In this document: positions 34,239-45,245 of the stretch, in pieces
Numbering within the stretch: the stretch's first letter is position 1
How the letters are laid out: every line of letters begins with the position of its first letter
Assembly (NCBI GenBank): GCA_030512295.1
Contig: JAULSR010000002.1
Span: 4,092,001-4,156,000, forward strand
Source: Bombardia bombarda
Taxonomy: Eukaryota; Ascomycota; Sordariomycetes; Sordariales; Lasiosphaeriaceae
Direction of reading: 5' to 3'
DNA: 64,000 nucleotides
Translations under genes and position numbers: made by a program
The notes under the pieces: generated by a model
The model's input: the letters and a program-made list of their open reading frames with translations, nothing else
Databases searched by the model: none
What the model was told of the DNA's origin: nothing

Positions 34239-35089
34239 TTAGCTGTAGCTAACATGAACATGATCCCTATAATCCAATGTCAGCATAGCAACAAACTCAT
34301 TCTCGTTGGAATAGCATCGACTCACCAATGATTTTGCGTAACATCACCCCGATCTTCCATACTTCGCCAGCTGCCCCACCCACCCTTTAACGGCATCCAG
34401 GGACGGGTTCCAGATCTTTTGACCCCAAATAACGTATTTAAGATTCAGCGTCGCGCCATTGTTCATGACCCATTCGGCAATCTCGCGGCCAGACATGGTG
34501 GGGGTCTGATAAACACAAATTAGTGTGCATCAAGTAAAGAAGAAGGGACATAATAATTAATTAGAACAAACCTACCCCACCCGCATCAGAGCACATCAGA
34601 TCTGTGGCTTTTCCACAGCAATGATCCGACGTTCCAGGGCAGTCGCAATCCCTGGTGCAGAAAATCTCCCTGATGCGTCCAGGGAAAGCAGCAACCACGG
34701 TGTCGGCCCCATCAATGGACACCCTGCTGACAAGCGCCAACGGCTGGGACTGTCGGTGCTGCATATCCTCCAAACGCAATGGCGCTAGATGAGCAGCAAC
34801 TTGAACCCTGCTAGTCCAGGACACTAGTCAGACACAGTAGTGCCTCCACAGTCGCTGGTCCATCGACAGTTTCCAGAGGAGCCATTGTCACAGCTGGGCT
34901 TGCTGCAGCACAAGAGACATCGGCCGTGTCAGCCGGACAGGCCCCCGATATTGTCAAGCCTCCTCCGCTCGATGTGCAGGCCGTGCTGGTGATGCAAACG
35001 CCTGCCTGGTTAGCTGAGCCATAGCACGGTTCGTTGACAGCTGCCAGTGCGGTTGATGCGGCCGTAAAGCAAACGAGAAGGATACGCAT
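34239..35089 (-). pseudogene. Secreted Cys-rich LAS-type metallopeptidase, multiply broken
   Basis: Read from 35089 the segments are, in order: a signal peptide (MRILLVCFTAASTALA), a Cys-rich module beginning NEPCYGSANQAGVCIT, a second module (SCDNGSSGNCRWTSDC), then IREIFCTRDCDCPGTSDHCC, then EIAEWVMNNGATLNLKYVIW, and finally MEDRGDVTQNHWDHVHVSYS ending at 34239. SDHCCGKATD fits the SxHxxGxAxD and HVH the HxH zinc motifs of LAS (M15/lysostaphin-like) peptidases. The parts lie in different frames. Breaks are near 34910, an in-frame TAG at 34824-34826 in the place of Gln before CPGL, and shifts near 34808, 34726 and 34395 (a GGGT duplication). Two introns (near 34508-34570 and 34262-34320) are still recognisable. 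Non-functional as it stands. Confidence 0.8.
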
Positions 35090-35734
35090 GGTGAAATAGG
35101 CCGATGAGGATGCCGATGATGATTATGGAGTTGAAAGTGATGAGAGTCAAAAGAATGGGTGCCGGCTGTGTCTTGTATAATGCATCGTTGATTCTTGGAG
35201 TGAACATCCCCAATGGCTGGCTCCACACCCTCAATCCTGTAAGCAAACCTTTTTCGCCAAGAGAATTGAGATCAGCATCGCACAGGACCTTCCATTTATG
35301 GCAACCACGGTAATTCTTTGCCCACTGGGATGCGTCTGTCGGTCCAAGCCCAGCGACAGCCGTAAGTGACAGCGAAAAGACGATATGCATCTGCAAGTTC
35401 TAAACCCCAAATGTACCACCTGACCACCTGCACGATGCCGCCGCGGCCATATCCATGGATGTTGTAACTCGCGTTTGACTACAACCATGTTGCAATATTC
35501 TCAGACCATTAGCAATCATCTCCAAACGAGGTAAACAAAGTTGATGCTGCTCACGTCACTAACACCGTCTGAGTAGTATGTCGGATCGATGAAACGACGG
35601 TGATTCTCGTCAACTTCGGTCCGGGCTCAGTGATCGTTTTCGTCGGCTGGCGGCCAAAACCCGTGCAGATTGTGTTGGCAACAGGAGTTCTGTGTGTTTT
35701 TTTCCACAAAGGTAAAAGTCAGTCAGATCCTCAC
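35090..35734. other. Intergenic, no firm gene
   Basis: A minus-strand frame at 35010-35396 begins with a signal-peptide-like stretch but has no recognisable continuation and overlaps the pseudogene start. Otherwise nothing supported. Confidence 0.4.
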
Positions 35735-37177
35735 CTAGTTATCAGCCCCTTTATGACCAAGATAGGAGATGACCCACAAAGTCTCCAAAACCGTACCCAC
35801 CACCCAGCGTGTCTCTGTCTCTGCTGGAAGAAAACTGGTCGTGAGTTCCGTCTTTGTATACGTGGTCTGCGTGGATGTTGATGTCAATGCTGCAATCAAC
35901 GGCTGTGCCATCTCGCCAGCGACGGCGGCAGTCTGTGGTAGGCTTGCCGTCTTTGCACAAGATAACCAGGGCGGCAGGTACCCGTTGCCAACAGAAGTCC
36001 CCCACATAGATGTGATCCACGCCGGCGGTCCTCTTCCGCTATTGCCGCCCCATCCACCTCCCCAACCACCACCACCACCACCACCACCACCGCCGCCGCC
36101 CCACCTTGATCCCCACCATCCTTGTGAGTTGGCCACACAAGTTGAACCAGAGAGTGTGAATGTGATGGCGCCGGGGTTGCTACCTATCGTGGTTGACGGG
36201 CCGGCTGTAGTGATTGGTGGCGATTGTGACGAGGAGACGGCAGTCAGCGTCGTGGTGTATCTACAGGTTGCAGTCACGGTGAGAGGAATGACGGTGGAGC
36301 TAGTAACTTGACGGTCGGTGATGTACCGAGTGGCCGTGGAGGTTTGGACGATGGTGGTGGGTGCGAGACGGACAGTTGTAGTTGATGTTGTACGGCACCA
36401 TGATGTGACTGTCGACCTGGGGAGAGTGGTGTTGGTCGTTTCGAGGGTTGTGGCGGTGACCGCTGGGGGGTAAGATGTTTTCAGCACCAGCACCCAGCGT
36501 GATACCATCGGAGACCTGGAAGAGTTGACTTACTCTGAGCTGGAAGGGTCACTGTCGTTGTCAAAACAACTATGGGCGTGGCCTTGTGTGTTATCAGCAA
36601 AGGAGCCCTCAGATCGTGTGTCTAAGGAAATGACTGCAACCGACAGTTATGACAGAAGTCGGTGGATCTGTAACAAAAAGTTGGAAAGTTCGCGTTATTG
36701 TCGTCTCAGGTGACAGGTGGATCAAGATTGACCAGATACCCGATTTCAAGCTCGAATACGCGATGTTGCTACATTACCAGAGTCAGTGAGTGACAAAGCC
36801 GCGGGTTATTCCGCTCAGATCCCTCCGCGACGGTGCCCTACCATGATGATATTTGAATCGACCCAGACGTTGGGGTGATGGCAGTGCAGTCATATTCGTT
36901 GCCATCTCTGTCCTTGAGGTTCGTGCCGATTGGGCTGTCGCCACAATTACCTGTACTCCAACTCAGTATTTCTTGGCCCTGCTTGCGCGTAACAAAACAT
37001 GGTCAACCCACCTTGTATCTGCGATGCAAAGCTGAAGTTGCTGTCGATACTTGCGTCAATAAGGTAAGACCCCGTGTCCGTGTAGTCAAGACCTGTAACC
37101 TGGCAGCTGTTATCTCCAATTCCACCAGACAGTGAGCATTGAGCAAACACGGCTATACACAACAGAATTCGCAGCAT
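35735..37177 (-). CDS. Putative secreted Thr-rich protein, multi-exon, model uncertain
   Basis: ATG at 37177 begins a signal peptide (MLRILLCIAVFAQCSLSGG) and a Cys-containing segment. A splice across about 36955-37016 joins FASQIQ to GNCGDSPIGTNLKDRDG. After at least one further intron the last large exon (about 36510-35735) is Thr/Ser-rich, with TVTSWCRTTSTTTV-like blocks and a Gly/Trp run (36060-36105 codes about 14 Gly). The composition suggests an O-glycosylated wall or matrix protein. The central exon borders between 36510 and 36850 are not settled; unspliced frames contain stops there, so the gene may also be degenerate. No family recognised. Confidence 0.4.
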
Positions 37178-38748
37178 GATGTTCCAAAAATTGTGTTGTT
37201 TTAAGGGAATTGGATAGAATGGTGGCAATATGTGGGTGGTTCTTTCAGTGGGATATTGTTGCATCTCAGCGTACGCTTTAGCCCAGTCGTGGCCATGGCT
37301 GGCTACGGAATTACCCTTCTTGTAGAAACCCGGTAAAAGTCAAACTCACCGAAAGAGCGAGATTTATGGGAGAGAAACACCTGTTTTGCGTTGCGTCGCA
37401 AGGTCAACCTTGACTGAAGCACAGAGGCTCAATCTGTCAAGCCGGAGATACCCCACGCCCCAGCACTCGTTACCGACGACGCCTGCGTGGGGTTTTCGTG
37501 TACTGTGAGATCATTGATATCGTTCCATCCTCATCTCGACATATTACATGTAATGTCGAAGATAAGGGCGGGTGGAAATGTCTGTTCGTGCCGTCCTCGA
37601 CTGGGCTCATCCCGTGTCCGAGTGAAATAACCTTGGTTAATAAATGATTATTGTATAGGCTGCTGCTAAAGCGGCATCTGCATCAAGCTGGTTTGGCAAC
37701 CTAGGTACCTTAACCATGACCCACCTGCTGTTGATTAATATCAATGAACGCTGTCGCACCTCAGCTGCCATGAGTGTTCAGCTATGAAGCTAGGTACCAA
37801 GCCATCCACCTGCGTGAAAGGAGTAATTAGTTCTGGATTCTAACATAACTGTGTATCTAGGTACCTACTTTAGGCAATACGTTTTCAGTAGTAGCGCACA
37901 GGCTGCATACGTATAAGACGATGTCGTTTAAAACCCACTTCCCTGCTGATGGTTGCGTGTATGTCGCCCGGAGTTCTCCACGTGCGACTCCCGGGTTAAT
38001 GTAGACAGATACGTCGTTGATTGCTGACTAGAACCAGTAGATGTGCCCAACACACTAAGCTGCACGGAGCATGTTCCGGAGGCAAGGAGGGTGCGGTTAT
38101 GGCGAACTCAGTGGTCCAGAACGTGAACTGGGCTTCGTGTCAACAGCAAGCATCCGCAGGCGTCCATTAATGACGATGATTTATAAGCTCATGCTGAGAT
38201 AGGATGCCTTACCCTGCCAACTGATATCCTTTAGCGTAGGGATGGTCTATTGGTACCCAGCCAGGCAAGAAACACCAGTACGCCAAAGGATAGCATATCA
38301 CACCGTAGCAAACGTACTGTGCAGACAGCATAGAACTTCAAGGATTTCTCGGTATAAGACTGGTGGAGTCTAAGATAGACAGCCGGAGAAAATATTGAGC
38401 TCTGCGGGGGACAATGCACTCATTCCCTGACGTTGGAGTGTGAAGTTTTGCCATCCATGTCACGGTTCGGGTTAGGGACTTTGGTTCTTCTTCCCTCCTT
38501 CAGGGGGTGGTCTTTCTCCCACCATTAAAGTAACCCCCTCTTCTACTTCTCTCCCATTCCACTCCTTCACAAACTGCAGCATGGTTTGCTCACTCTCGAA
38601 GCACACCCACCCATGAGTCTGGGGCGGCTGTTGCTCCCTGGCGTGCTCCCCTTTGTCCTGGGCGGCGACAGACCTCGAGCCTGGACATACCGCAACAGCT
38701 TTGGGCGAGGCAAAGCTGTTGGCGACCAGGTTAAATAGACGCTGCGGC
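37178..38748. other. Intergenic, 1.6 kb, with one strong hairpin
   Basis: No open frame with recognisable content. A perfect 11 bp inverted repeat lies at 38693-38721 (own entry). A short frame at 38613-38741 (42 codons, Leu-rich start) spans it but has no other support. Confidence 0.5.
38693..38721 (+). repeat. Perfect inverted repeat, 11 bp arms, 7 nt loop
   Basis: CAACAGCTTTG at 38693-38703 is matched by its exact complement at 38711-38721 around the loop GGCGAGG. It lies just past the 3' end of the Gfd2-like gene (stop 38749, minus strand), so it could act in its transcript end or as an RNA hairpin. Confidence 0.85.
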
Positions 38749-39607
38749 TTACTTATCGACTCGGGCAGCGACGATCCATTCTGAAGGAGACAGCTTGACA
38801 GTGTGGGGAAACTTTGAAGCCGGACGAGGTACCCTTTCCCACAAGATACGGTTTTGGTACTCTCCCTTGGTAAAGCGCTGGATGATGAGCGGTCCAGTTG
38901 TCGGATCCCTCGTCATAAGCGCACGGAGTATGCCAATGGTCCGCACTGCGTCCATGCCTGCCGAATGGGATGCAGCCCGTCGCTGGATCCCGTGGTTCCG
39001 CCTGAAGCCGAGGGCGAGCATCGTATCGCGGAGGGACGCCTTGTGCTGGGAAGAGCGTAGATCTGCAGGTGTCCCGGACATGGTCGCTACATCAGCCCAG
39101 TGCGTCACATACTGACCGATGGCAGGAAAAGGTGGACGAGATAGCACGAAGCTCCGTCTCCATTCCAAAGCCGATCAGGATAATGTGGGCACCAGTGTCT
39201 CGACGGCGGACTGAACCAAAGATGGAGCAGCAGACGGCATCTTCAATTGCAGGTGGTTGGATGTATGTGACGGGCCCATAATGGAACTTCTCGTAGGTAC
39301 TGGCCCGTTGGCGGTCCTGGATGGCCAGGCAATGGGCCTCAATGTTGTACCCAGAGACGACAATGATCGAGGTCTTTGTCTTGCCAGGATTTGGGTGGGT
39401 CAAGTCGGTGGGGGCAGGTGTTGGGGCCAGAATGGAGATACCAATTGAGGTGACGCCGGCGGCAGCACCATCAATCCCTTCGACATCGAGGCCGATGCAG
39501 TAGGATATGCAGTAGGATGAAGGAACGAGCTCACGCAGCTGGTCGAGGCTGTCCACTCTGGCGGCAGGAAGGCAGAAGAAGCGCGACAGGGGATTGACTG
39601 TGGTCAC
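38749..39607 (-). pseudogene. Gfd2/YDR514C-like RNase H-fold protein with one frameshift
   Basis: The first part (39607 down to about 39130) has the family's GLDVEGI, ISILAPT and ILIGFGMETELRAIS blocks. The second part (39130 down to 38749, other frame) continues PAIGQYVTHWADV, SLRDTMLALGF and HSAGMDAVRTIGILRALM. They align end to end as one Gfd2/YDR514C C-terminal-like, exonuclease-fold domain. The break lies at a run of four A on the plus strand (39127-39130); three would restore the frame. A frameshift in a homopolymer could be real decay or a base-calling error. The acidic DxE of a 3'-5' exonuclease is visible as DVEG. The start is taken at the first plausible codon at 39607; upstream exons may exist. 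Confidence 0.6.
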
Positions 39608-40284
39608 TGCTGGTGGCAGTGGTGAAAGGCGGCTCGAGGATGGACTTCCTGTGGTTCAGTGAGTTTAGGGGCAGGAGCCGAGAACAGCCCACTGAGGTGA
39701 TGGGGCCTAAAGCGCACAGTACCCACCCATGCACTTCTTCAGACCCTGCAAGTCTGGCTTCCCCTGCCTTTGTGATCCCCAGGTTTCGAAACCCAGGTCG
39801 GTAGTGCCTATCAGCCGTAGTTGCGCAGCTGAGGTGAAGATAAGTGGCAGGTGGTACAGTGCATGTTGAGATCAAATTGACTGTTCGAGACGGGCGAAAT
39901 GCTTTTCTTATCACAGCCCGCACGAGCCTAACTGGTTTTGGGGAGGCGGGGAAGCTGTTGTAGGCACCCCTCCACAGCCCCCCATCCGACAACGCCCTAC
40001 TGTGTGTGTACTTGGTCTCTTATCGAATCGCGCCATATCTGCAGCAGCCAAGGGCTGGGCCTAGGGTAGCATGTGCCAACCCGTTGGCCGTCGTGAGACA
40101 GCTGTATCGTTTCTTCGAGCTGGTTCGTTTCTTCGAGCTGGTTCGTTTCTTCGAGCTAGTTCATGCTTTATTCCCCAGGCCCTATAATCTCCCAGAGTAT
40201 AATAAACCTTTCTTATCTTTCTAATTAGTCGTGATTGCGAAATGTCGCCCCACTCATCCAGTGTAGACCTGGACCCCACCTAGG
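39608..40284. other. Intergenic with an 18 bp minisatellite
   Basis: No gene supported. Three copies of CGTTTCTTCGAGCTGGTT lie at 40108-40161. Confidence 0.6.
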
Positions 40285-40821
40285 GTGGGCCACATCCCCA
40301 CCAGGGATCCAGGTCCATTTGCCTACCTGCACACAGCCCGCGTAGATAAGCTTTGCCCTGGATTCTTCCGGGCACCTTCATCCAACACAGCACTTTGCTC
40401 TTCCAGTCCCATATCCAGTGATGATTTGGTTCTGGTGGACCTGAGCTGGACCCACGGGGACCCAATACCCCATGTCACGACACAGTCCATCAGCGGTATC
40501 GACTTTGACTCGGACGTCAACAACCTAACACCAGCTGCTGGACTCTCCGACTTGTCTGGCAACGATTCCTCTTCTGATGAGTCCGCGTCCATCACATCCA
40601 CCAACTACGAGCACAATCTCCTTAATGGACGCCGCTACCACATGTACCACCTGGACCAATATCCGCTGCCAAATGACCATGTCGAACAGAACAGAGAGAA
40701 GAATTGAAACACCTCATGATGCTCGAGTTGACCTGTGGCAGGCTTTTCTTTGCACCTGTAGCCGATTCCCCACAGAAAATCATCGATCTCGGCACAGGGA
40801 CTGGCATATGGGCTGTTGAAG
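40285..40821 (+). pseudogene. LaeA-like methyltransferase, N-terminal fragment
   Basis: The frame from 40285 has an acidic Ser-rich lead, then STNYEHNLLNGRRYHMYHLD and QYPLPNDHVEQNRE, the typical N-terminus of fungal LaeA-like SAM methyltransferases. It stops at 40705-40707. Two bases out of frame it continues ELKHLMMLELTCGRLFFAP and the SAM motif IIDLGTGTGIWAVE up to about 40821. The break is an extra GA in GAGAGAAG near 40697-40704. Nothing of the remaining about 200 residues follows before the O-methyltransferase gene at 41042. A frameshift plus loss of the catalytic core means a dead fragment. Intact LaeA-like proteins are global regulators of secondary metabolism. Confidence 0.75.
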
Positions 40822-41041
40822 GTTTGCGAATCTATTTAGGGTGATAGGTACCCAGGTATGTACCGAGAGCATAGATCGGCTAGGCCTCATTGGGAGCCTG
40901 CGTACTGCCGAGGACACGGCAGCAACCAGCACATTGCTTTAACTGACAAGTCGTTGCAGCCTGCGTGTCGAGCGTTATCTTTTCTCACTACCTAACCACT
41001 CAATCACCCCCACCGACAACTTGAAGTTAACAACCATCACG

Positions 41042-42766
41042 ATGCCTAACGCCACTCCAAACACTCCAGTCGACGTTGCATTGGCCTCAACGCCTTGTGA
41101 TATGGACAATGTTCCACTGCTGGTCAGCAGCATCACAGCGCTCAGTGAGCGGTTGGCTGCCAGCAACAGCCACGAAGACCGATTGCAGCTCCTTGCCAAG
41201 GCGCACGCTCTTGTGCGAGCGCTTGAAACACCTAGAGAGACAATGATCCGACATCTTTGGGCTAGCGTGAGTGCAGCTGTGGCGCTTCAATTTGTCGCCA
41301 AGCTTTCGGATTCCTTGCTGAGTTGACTGCTTTGCCGGACAGGACACCGCCAATGCCTCCTTGGCAATCGGCTACGAAAGCGGACTGTTTGCTCAAATGG
41401 CACAGGGGGGTGGAATCGCGAAAACGGCGGCTGAGCTTGCGCAGGCTATAGGATGGACTGACACGAGCTTTTTGGGTACGCCTGTTCAAATCTGGGTAGG
41501 TAGACGTTTGGCCTAACCATCATTGAAAGCTCGTATACTCCGCCATCTGGCTGCCACGGGATACATCGTCGAGACCGGGCCGGACGAATATTTGCCGACT
41601 AGATTCACTAACGCCATGACTATTCCCATGATTGGCGCTTCGTACCCTTTCGTGTAAGTTTCGGGGGGTATTTATCTTGGTGGTCCTCGCTGTTATCTCG
41701 TCTTTCTCCCTTTCTTTTCGTCTTTCCTTGTTCTCCTTCATCGCCACCATTTGATCATCCTCTCCCGCACAGCGACAGCGCCCCCTATTAACACCTCTAT
41801 CTGGACGACAAAAAGCTTGAGGACCGCAACCTCCGCCACCGCCCACCTCCCCGAGTACATCAAGCCGATGACACACTCCTCCGGATCAAAAAACAGGGAT
41901 ACCTCAACTTTATCCGCCTTCCAGGTAGCACACAGCACAACTCTCAACGTGTTCGAGTACACCTACAGCATCGGCCTGGCCAACGCGTTCAACCTCCACC
42001 TAGCTGGCTCATCCGCCGGGGTGGCGCGATGGTTCGATCAGGGTTTCTATCCTGTGGAGGATCGACTGTTGGCTGGCATTAGCAACAAAAGCGAGGGTGG
42101 CGGTGATGTTGCGCCAGTACTGCTGGTCGACATGGGTGGGGGGAAGGGGTGGCATATCAAAGAGTTTGGCAGCCGATATGCGCATGTGATAAGAGAGGGG
42201 GGTTACAGGTTGGTGTTGCAGGATCTCCCAAGTGTTGTGGATGATGTGTCTCTTGATCCCAACTCGGAGGAGAAGTGGAAGGTTGAGACTATGGCACATG
42301 ACTTTTTCGAGGAACAGCCTATCAGGGGTAAGTGACTGACCAACCATCCTCGTAGATACTTTTTTTTCATGCTCTTGAGCAGGTATCGTTGAAGACCAGG
42401 TTCGATGAGGGCAGAGAGATCCGCTAACAATAGTGATGTATAAACCCAGGAGCAAGAGCATATAGCCTCAACCGCGTTCTGCACGACTGGGAGGACGAGC
42501 AATGCCGGCAGATTCTGCATCGCATCAAAGACGCGATGCGGCCTGGGTACAGCAGGTTGTTGATCAATGAAGTTGTAGTACCGCGGATGGGGGCGAAATA
42601 TGAGGTTACGTCGCAGGACTTGTGCATGTTCATGTTTACGCGGGCGAAGGAGCGCACAGAACAGGACTGGTATGAGCTGTTGGAGAGAGACACAGGGTTG
42701 AAGATTCGTCATATTTGGAGCGTGGCCAATGCCACGCAGAGTCTGATTGAGTGTGAAGTTGTTTGA
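41042..42766 (+). CDS. SAM-dependent O-methyltransferase (plant/fungal small-molecule type)
   Basis: Five exons: 41042-41266, 41343-41475, 41530-41653, 41816-42327 and 42450-42766; 436 aa. The SAM loop is LVDMGGGKGWH, a core Asp lies in VLQDLPSV, then MAHDFFEEQP. The catalytic His is in VLHDWEDEQC and the C-terminal block is SRLLINEVV. An N-terminal dimerisation region is present. Intron 3 (162 bp) must end at AAAAAG|CTTGAGG, since the earlier CAG acceptor runs into a stop; this gives FVLRTATSATAHLPEYI in normal spacing. Relatives methylate phenolic hydroxyls in polyketide or flavonoid-like metabolites. No synthase gene lies beside it, so its substrate is unknown. Confidence 0.85.
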
Positions 42767-43525
42767 GGATAAGGTGGACCCGGCTGCTTGATACGACGTC
42801 AGCGACGATTGGTGATGGTGAAGGTGCAAAAGGTCGTGAAATACACAGGTACCTACCCAGCTGCCTGTCATATATTTATCTGAACTAACGCGTTGGTGGT
42901 AAATAACACTTGGTACTTGATGGTCATGTGGGATTGCTGTGTGATACAGTGCACCACCACTTACTTGTAAAGGCTGCGGGTTCAACTCTTTGCGTCAGCA
43001 CCTGTCCATAGTAGTCTACTCAAAGGGATCGACATCAATGCGTCCGCTATCCTGTCCGCTATCCTGTCCGCTATCCTGTCCGCTATCCTGTCCGCTATCC
43101 TGTCCGATTTCGACTGTGGGGGTGTCAGAGGGCTTCGGGGGTTTCAAATGGCCATTCTTTTTATGTTTTGATATTATCACTTTCACTTCACTTATGCTCG
43201 GAGACAGTACGTGTATCATGGCTTTCCATTGCCCCTGTCTCCTTTTGCCCCTGTCTCCTTTTGCCCCTGTCTCCTTTTGCCCCTGTCTCCTTTTAGTAAG
43301 GTATCGGGAATAACATCCCTATCTCTTGGCGAGCTTTCACCAAGTACCCCCGCTCACTTGCTTAGGTACAATTACTTGGTGTAGTATTTATTCACACAAG
43401 AACCCAAATTTAATTCCGTCAACTCACGCGACCGACTTCCTGGAAGCAACAATCTCCATGCTGGCGGGCTTCACAACGAAATTTCTTCAGTTTTTCATAG
43501 AAATCGCATACCCCAATTCTCCAAT
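42767..43525. repeat. Intergenic with two minisatellites
   Basis: Five copies of a 12 bp unit (GTCCGCTATCCT) at 43042-43101 and four copies of a 16 bp unit (GCCCCTGTCTCCTTTT) at 43231-43294. No gene supported. Short frames across the first array only encode the repeat. Confidence 0.8.
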
Positions 43526-45075
43526 ATGGCAGGGAACAGACCTGAGAGCATCGCCCTCCGCCAGCCGCTACCATCCGATGTCGGCGGGCAAGCGCATCAC
43601 GACGCTGAGCAAAATGGATCAAACTTTGGGCCATCCAGCACATCACAGTCAGGGCCGTCTCGGAGGAAGACATATGTCCTTGTTGGCTCCTCCATATTGC
43701 AGCTGCCAATCTGGGGTGAGTAGGCAACTTCCGTTTCGCAGCTCCCCGTCTGTCCCTTTCTAACTCTAACCAACCAAACCAACCCATCCAAACAGGCTTT
43801 GCCATGAGCTATGGCGTCCTTCAAGAGTACTTCTCCTCCTCGTTTCCTCTCGCCGGAAACCCATCGCTCACGGGTATCATCGGCACCACCTCCAACGGAG
43901 TCATGTACCTGTCCATGCCGTTTCTCTTTGCCCTCTTCACGCGTGGCCGCCTTGCCCGTCACCGCCAAGCTGCCGCCTTGGTCGGCTCAGTCGTTGCGTG
44001 TCTCAGCTTTTTACTGTCGTCCTTCAGCACAGACGTGTGGCACCTCGTCGCAACCCAGGGCGTTCTCGCCGCTCTTGGATGCGCGCTCGTCTACAGCCCC
44101 ACGACGCTGTCACTTGGCGAGTGGTACAACACCGGAAACCGGGCAGTGGCGTATGGCCTTGTGCTGTCGTGCAAGAACGTGGTAGGGTCCGCTTGCCCGT
44201 TTTTGATGCGCGCCTTGCTGGACCGCTATGGCTTCCGCGTTGCGCTTCGTGTCTGGACGGCGGTTGCGCTGGCAAGCAGTGTTTCTGCAATATTCCTAGT
44301 ACCGACGCCTCCCTCTACGATCACATCCCTGGCGCCGCATGCATCAACGTCAGATCTCGATGGCGGGCATGAGAGGCGCAGAATTCCATGGCACTTCCTC
44401 CGTCGCCGAACCTTCTACATCTACATGGTTGCCATTGTCCTCCAGTCCGCCGGGTACGGTATTCCACAGACATACCTCAACACGTACGCACATGAGGTTA
44501 CCCTGCTCTCGCAGACGTCTGCTACGCTTTTGCTGACCCTGTTCAACATCCCTGGGATTGCTTCCTCCTCCTTTTTTGGCTATCTCAGCAACAGCAGTTC
44601 CAGCGAGAACAGTTCCAACATCAACCACAACAAGAGGAGATGGCTACCGTCCAGCAGCTCTGTGTCCGCGACAACGGCGACATCCATATCCGCTCTTTGC
44701 TCCGCAATATCTGCATTCCTCTTCTGGGGTCTGACATACCAGGGCAGCATGGCGTTGCTCATCGTCTTCTCCATCACGTTTGGCTTTTTTGCTGGCGGGT
44801 ACAGTGCCACGTGGGGCGGCATCATCAACGAGCTGGAGCACGAGGCAGCGATGCGCAACGAAGCAATCGACACGGGAATGGTCTATGGGCTACTGAATGG
44901 AGCAAGAGGCGTCGGTTATGTGAGCGGTGGATTGGTCAGCGTGCCGCTGTTGGGGCTGAAGATGCAAGCGCAGGGAAGGTTTGGCTACGGAACTGAGTAT
45001 GGGCCCTTGATCCTGTTTACAGGACTCGCGTCGGTATTTGGCGGATGGGGGTTGGTTTGGAAGTGGGTTAGATAG
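43526..45075 (+). CDS. MFS transporter, monocarboxylate-transporter-like
   Basis: Two exons, 43526-43715 and 43796-45075, 80 bp intron; 489 aa. A hydrophilic N-terminus of about 47 residues precedes about 12 hydrophobic segments. The first is LVGSSILQLPIWGFAMSYGV, spliced across the intron. Further marks are the EWY..R..A.G block (SLGEWYNTGNRAVAYGL) and a central Ser-rich cytosolic loop (about residues 265-290). This matches fungal MCT/SLC16-like permeases, often found with metabolite or aromatic-acid clusters; plasma membrane is expected. It ends next to an array of 16 bp repeats and a tRNA on the opposite strand. Cargo unknown. Confidence 0.85.
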
Positions 45076-45104
45076 CGTCAGGTTGGGATGGATGGATGGA
45101 ATGC

Positions 45105-45168
45105 AAAAAAGAGACTCAATAAAAAAGAGACTCAATAAAAAAGAGACTCAATAAAAAAGAGACTCAAT
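45105..45168 (-). terminator. Four 16 bp repeats, each with a T6 Pol III terminator
   Basis: Unit AAAAAAGAGACTCAAT on the plus strand, four perfect copies. Read downstream of the minus-strand tRNA each copy gives TTTTTT, the normal Pol III stop, so the tRNA has four tandem terminators. The array also lies in the 3' region of the MFS gene. Confidence 0.75.
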
Positions 45169-45169
45169 G

Positions 45170-45245
45170 TGATCTGACCCGGGCTTGAACCGGAGACCCT
45201 TCAGTGTGGTTAGACTGACGTGATAACCAACTACACCATCGGACC
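45170..45245 (-). tRNA. tRNA-Val-like gene (AAC) with an 8-base anticodon loop
   Basis: Minus strand, 76 nt. The A box is TGGTGTAGTTGG and the B box GGTTCAAGCC. The T stem is closed by TCCGG/CCGGG. The anticodon stem TCAGT/ACTGA encloses CTAACCAC, eight bases instead of seven. The variable region AGGGTC is one base longer than in the usual fungal tRNA-Val. The acceptor stem has a C5-A68 mismatch. The anticodon would be AAC if one C is extra. It may be a tRNA pseudogene or an unusual functional tRNA. Confidence 0.65.

Noticed and set aside
35010..35396. Minus-strand frame with a signal-peptide-like start (MQMHIVFSLSLTAVAG)
   Set aside because: No recognisable continuation, overlaps the pseudogene start, and the downstream half looks like random hydrophobic sequence.
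38465..38480. TTAGGG-like stretch as a telomere-type repeat
   Set aside because: Only one copy; no array.
41751..41815. Apparent frameshift at a C5 run in the O-methyltransferase
   Set aside because: A later splice acceptor at 41815 restores normal family spacing without any lesion.
43042..43101. 12 bp array considered as CRISPR-like repeat
   Set aside because: Units are directly tandem without spacers, and the genome is fungal.
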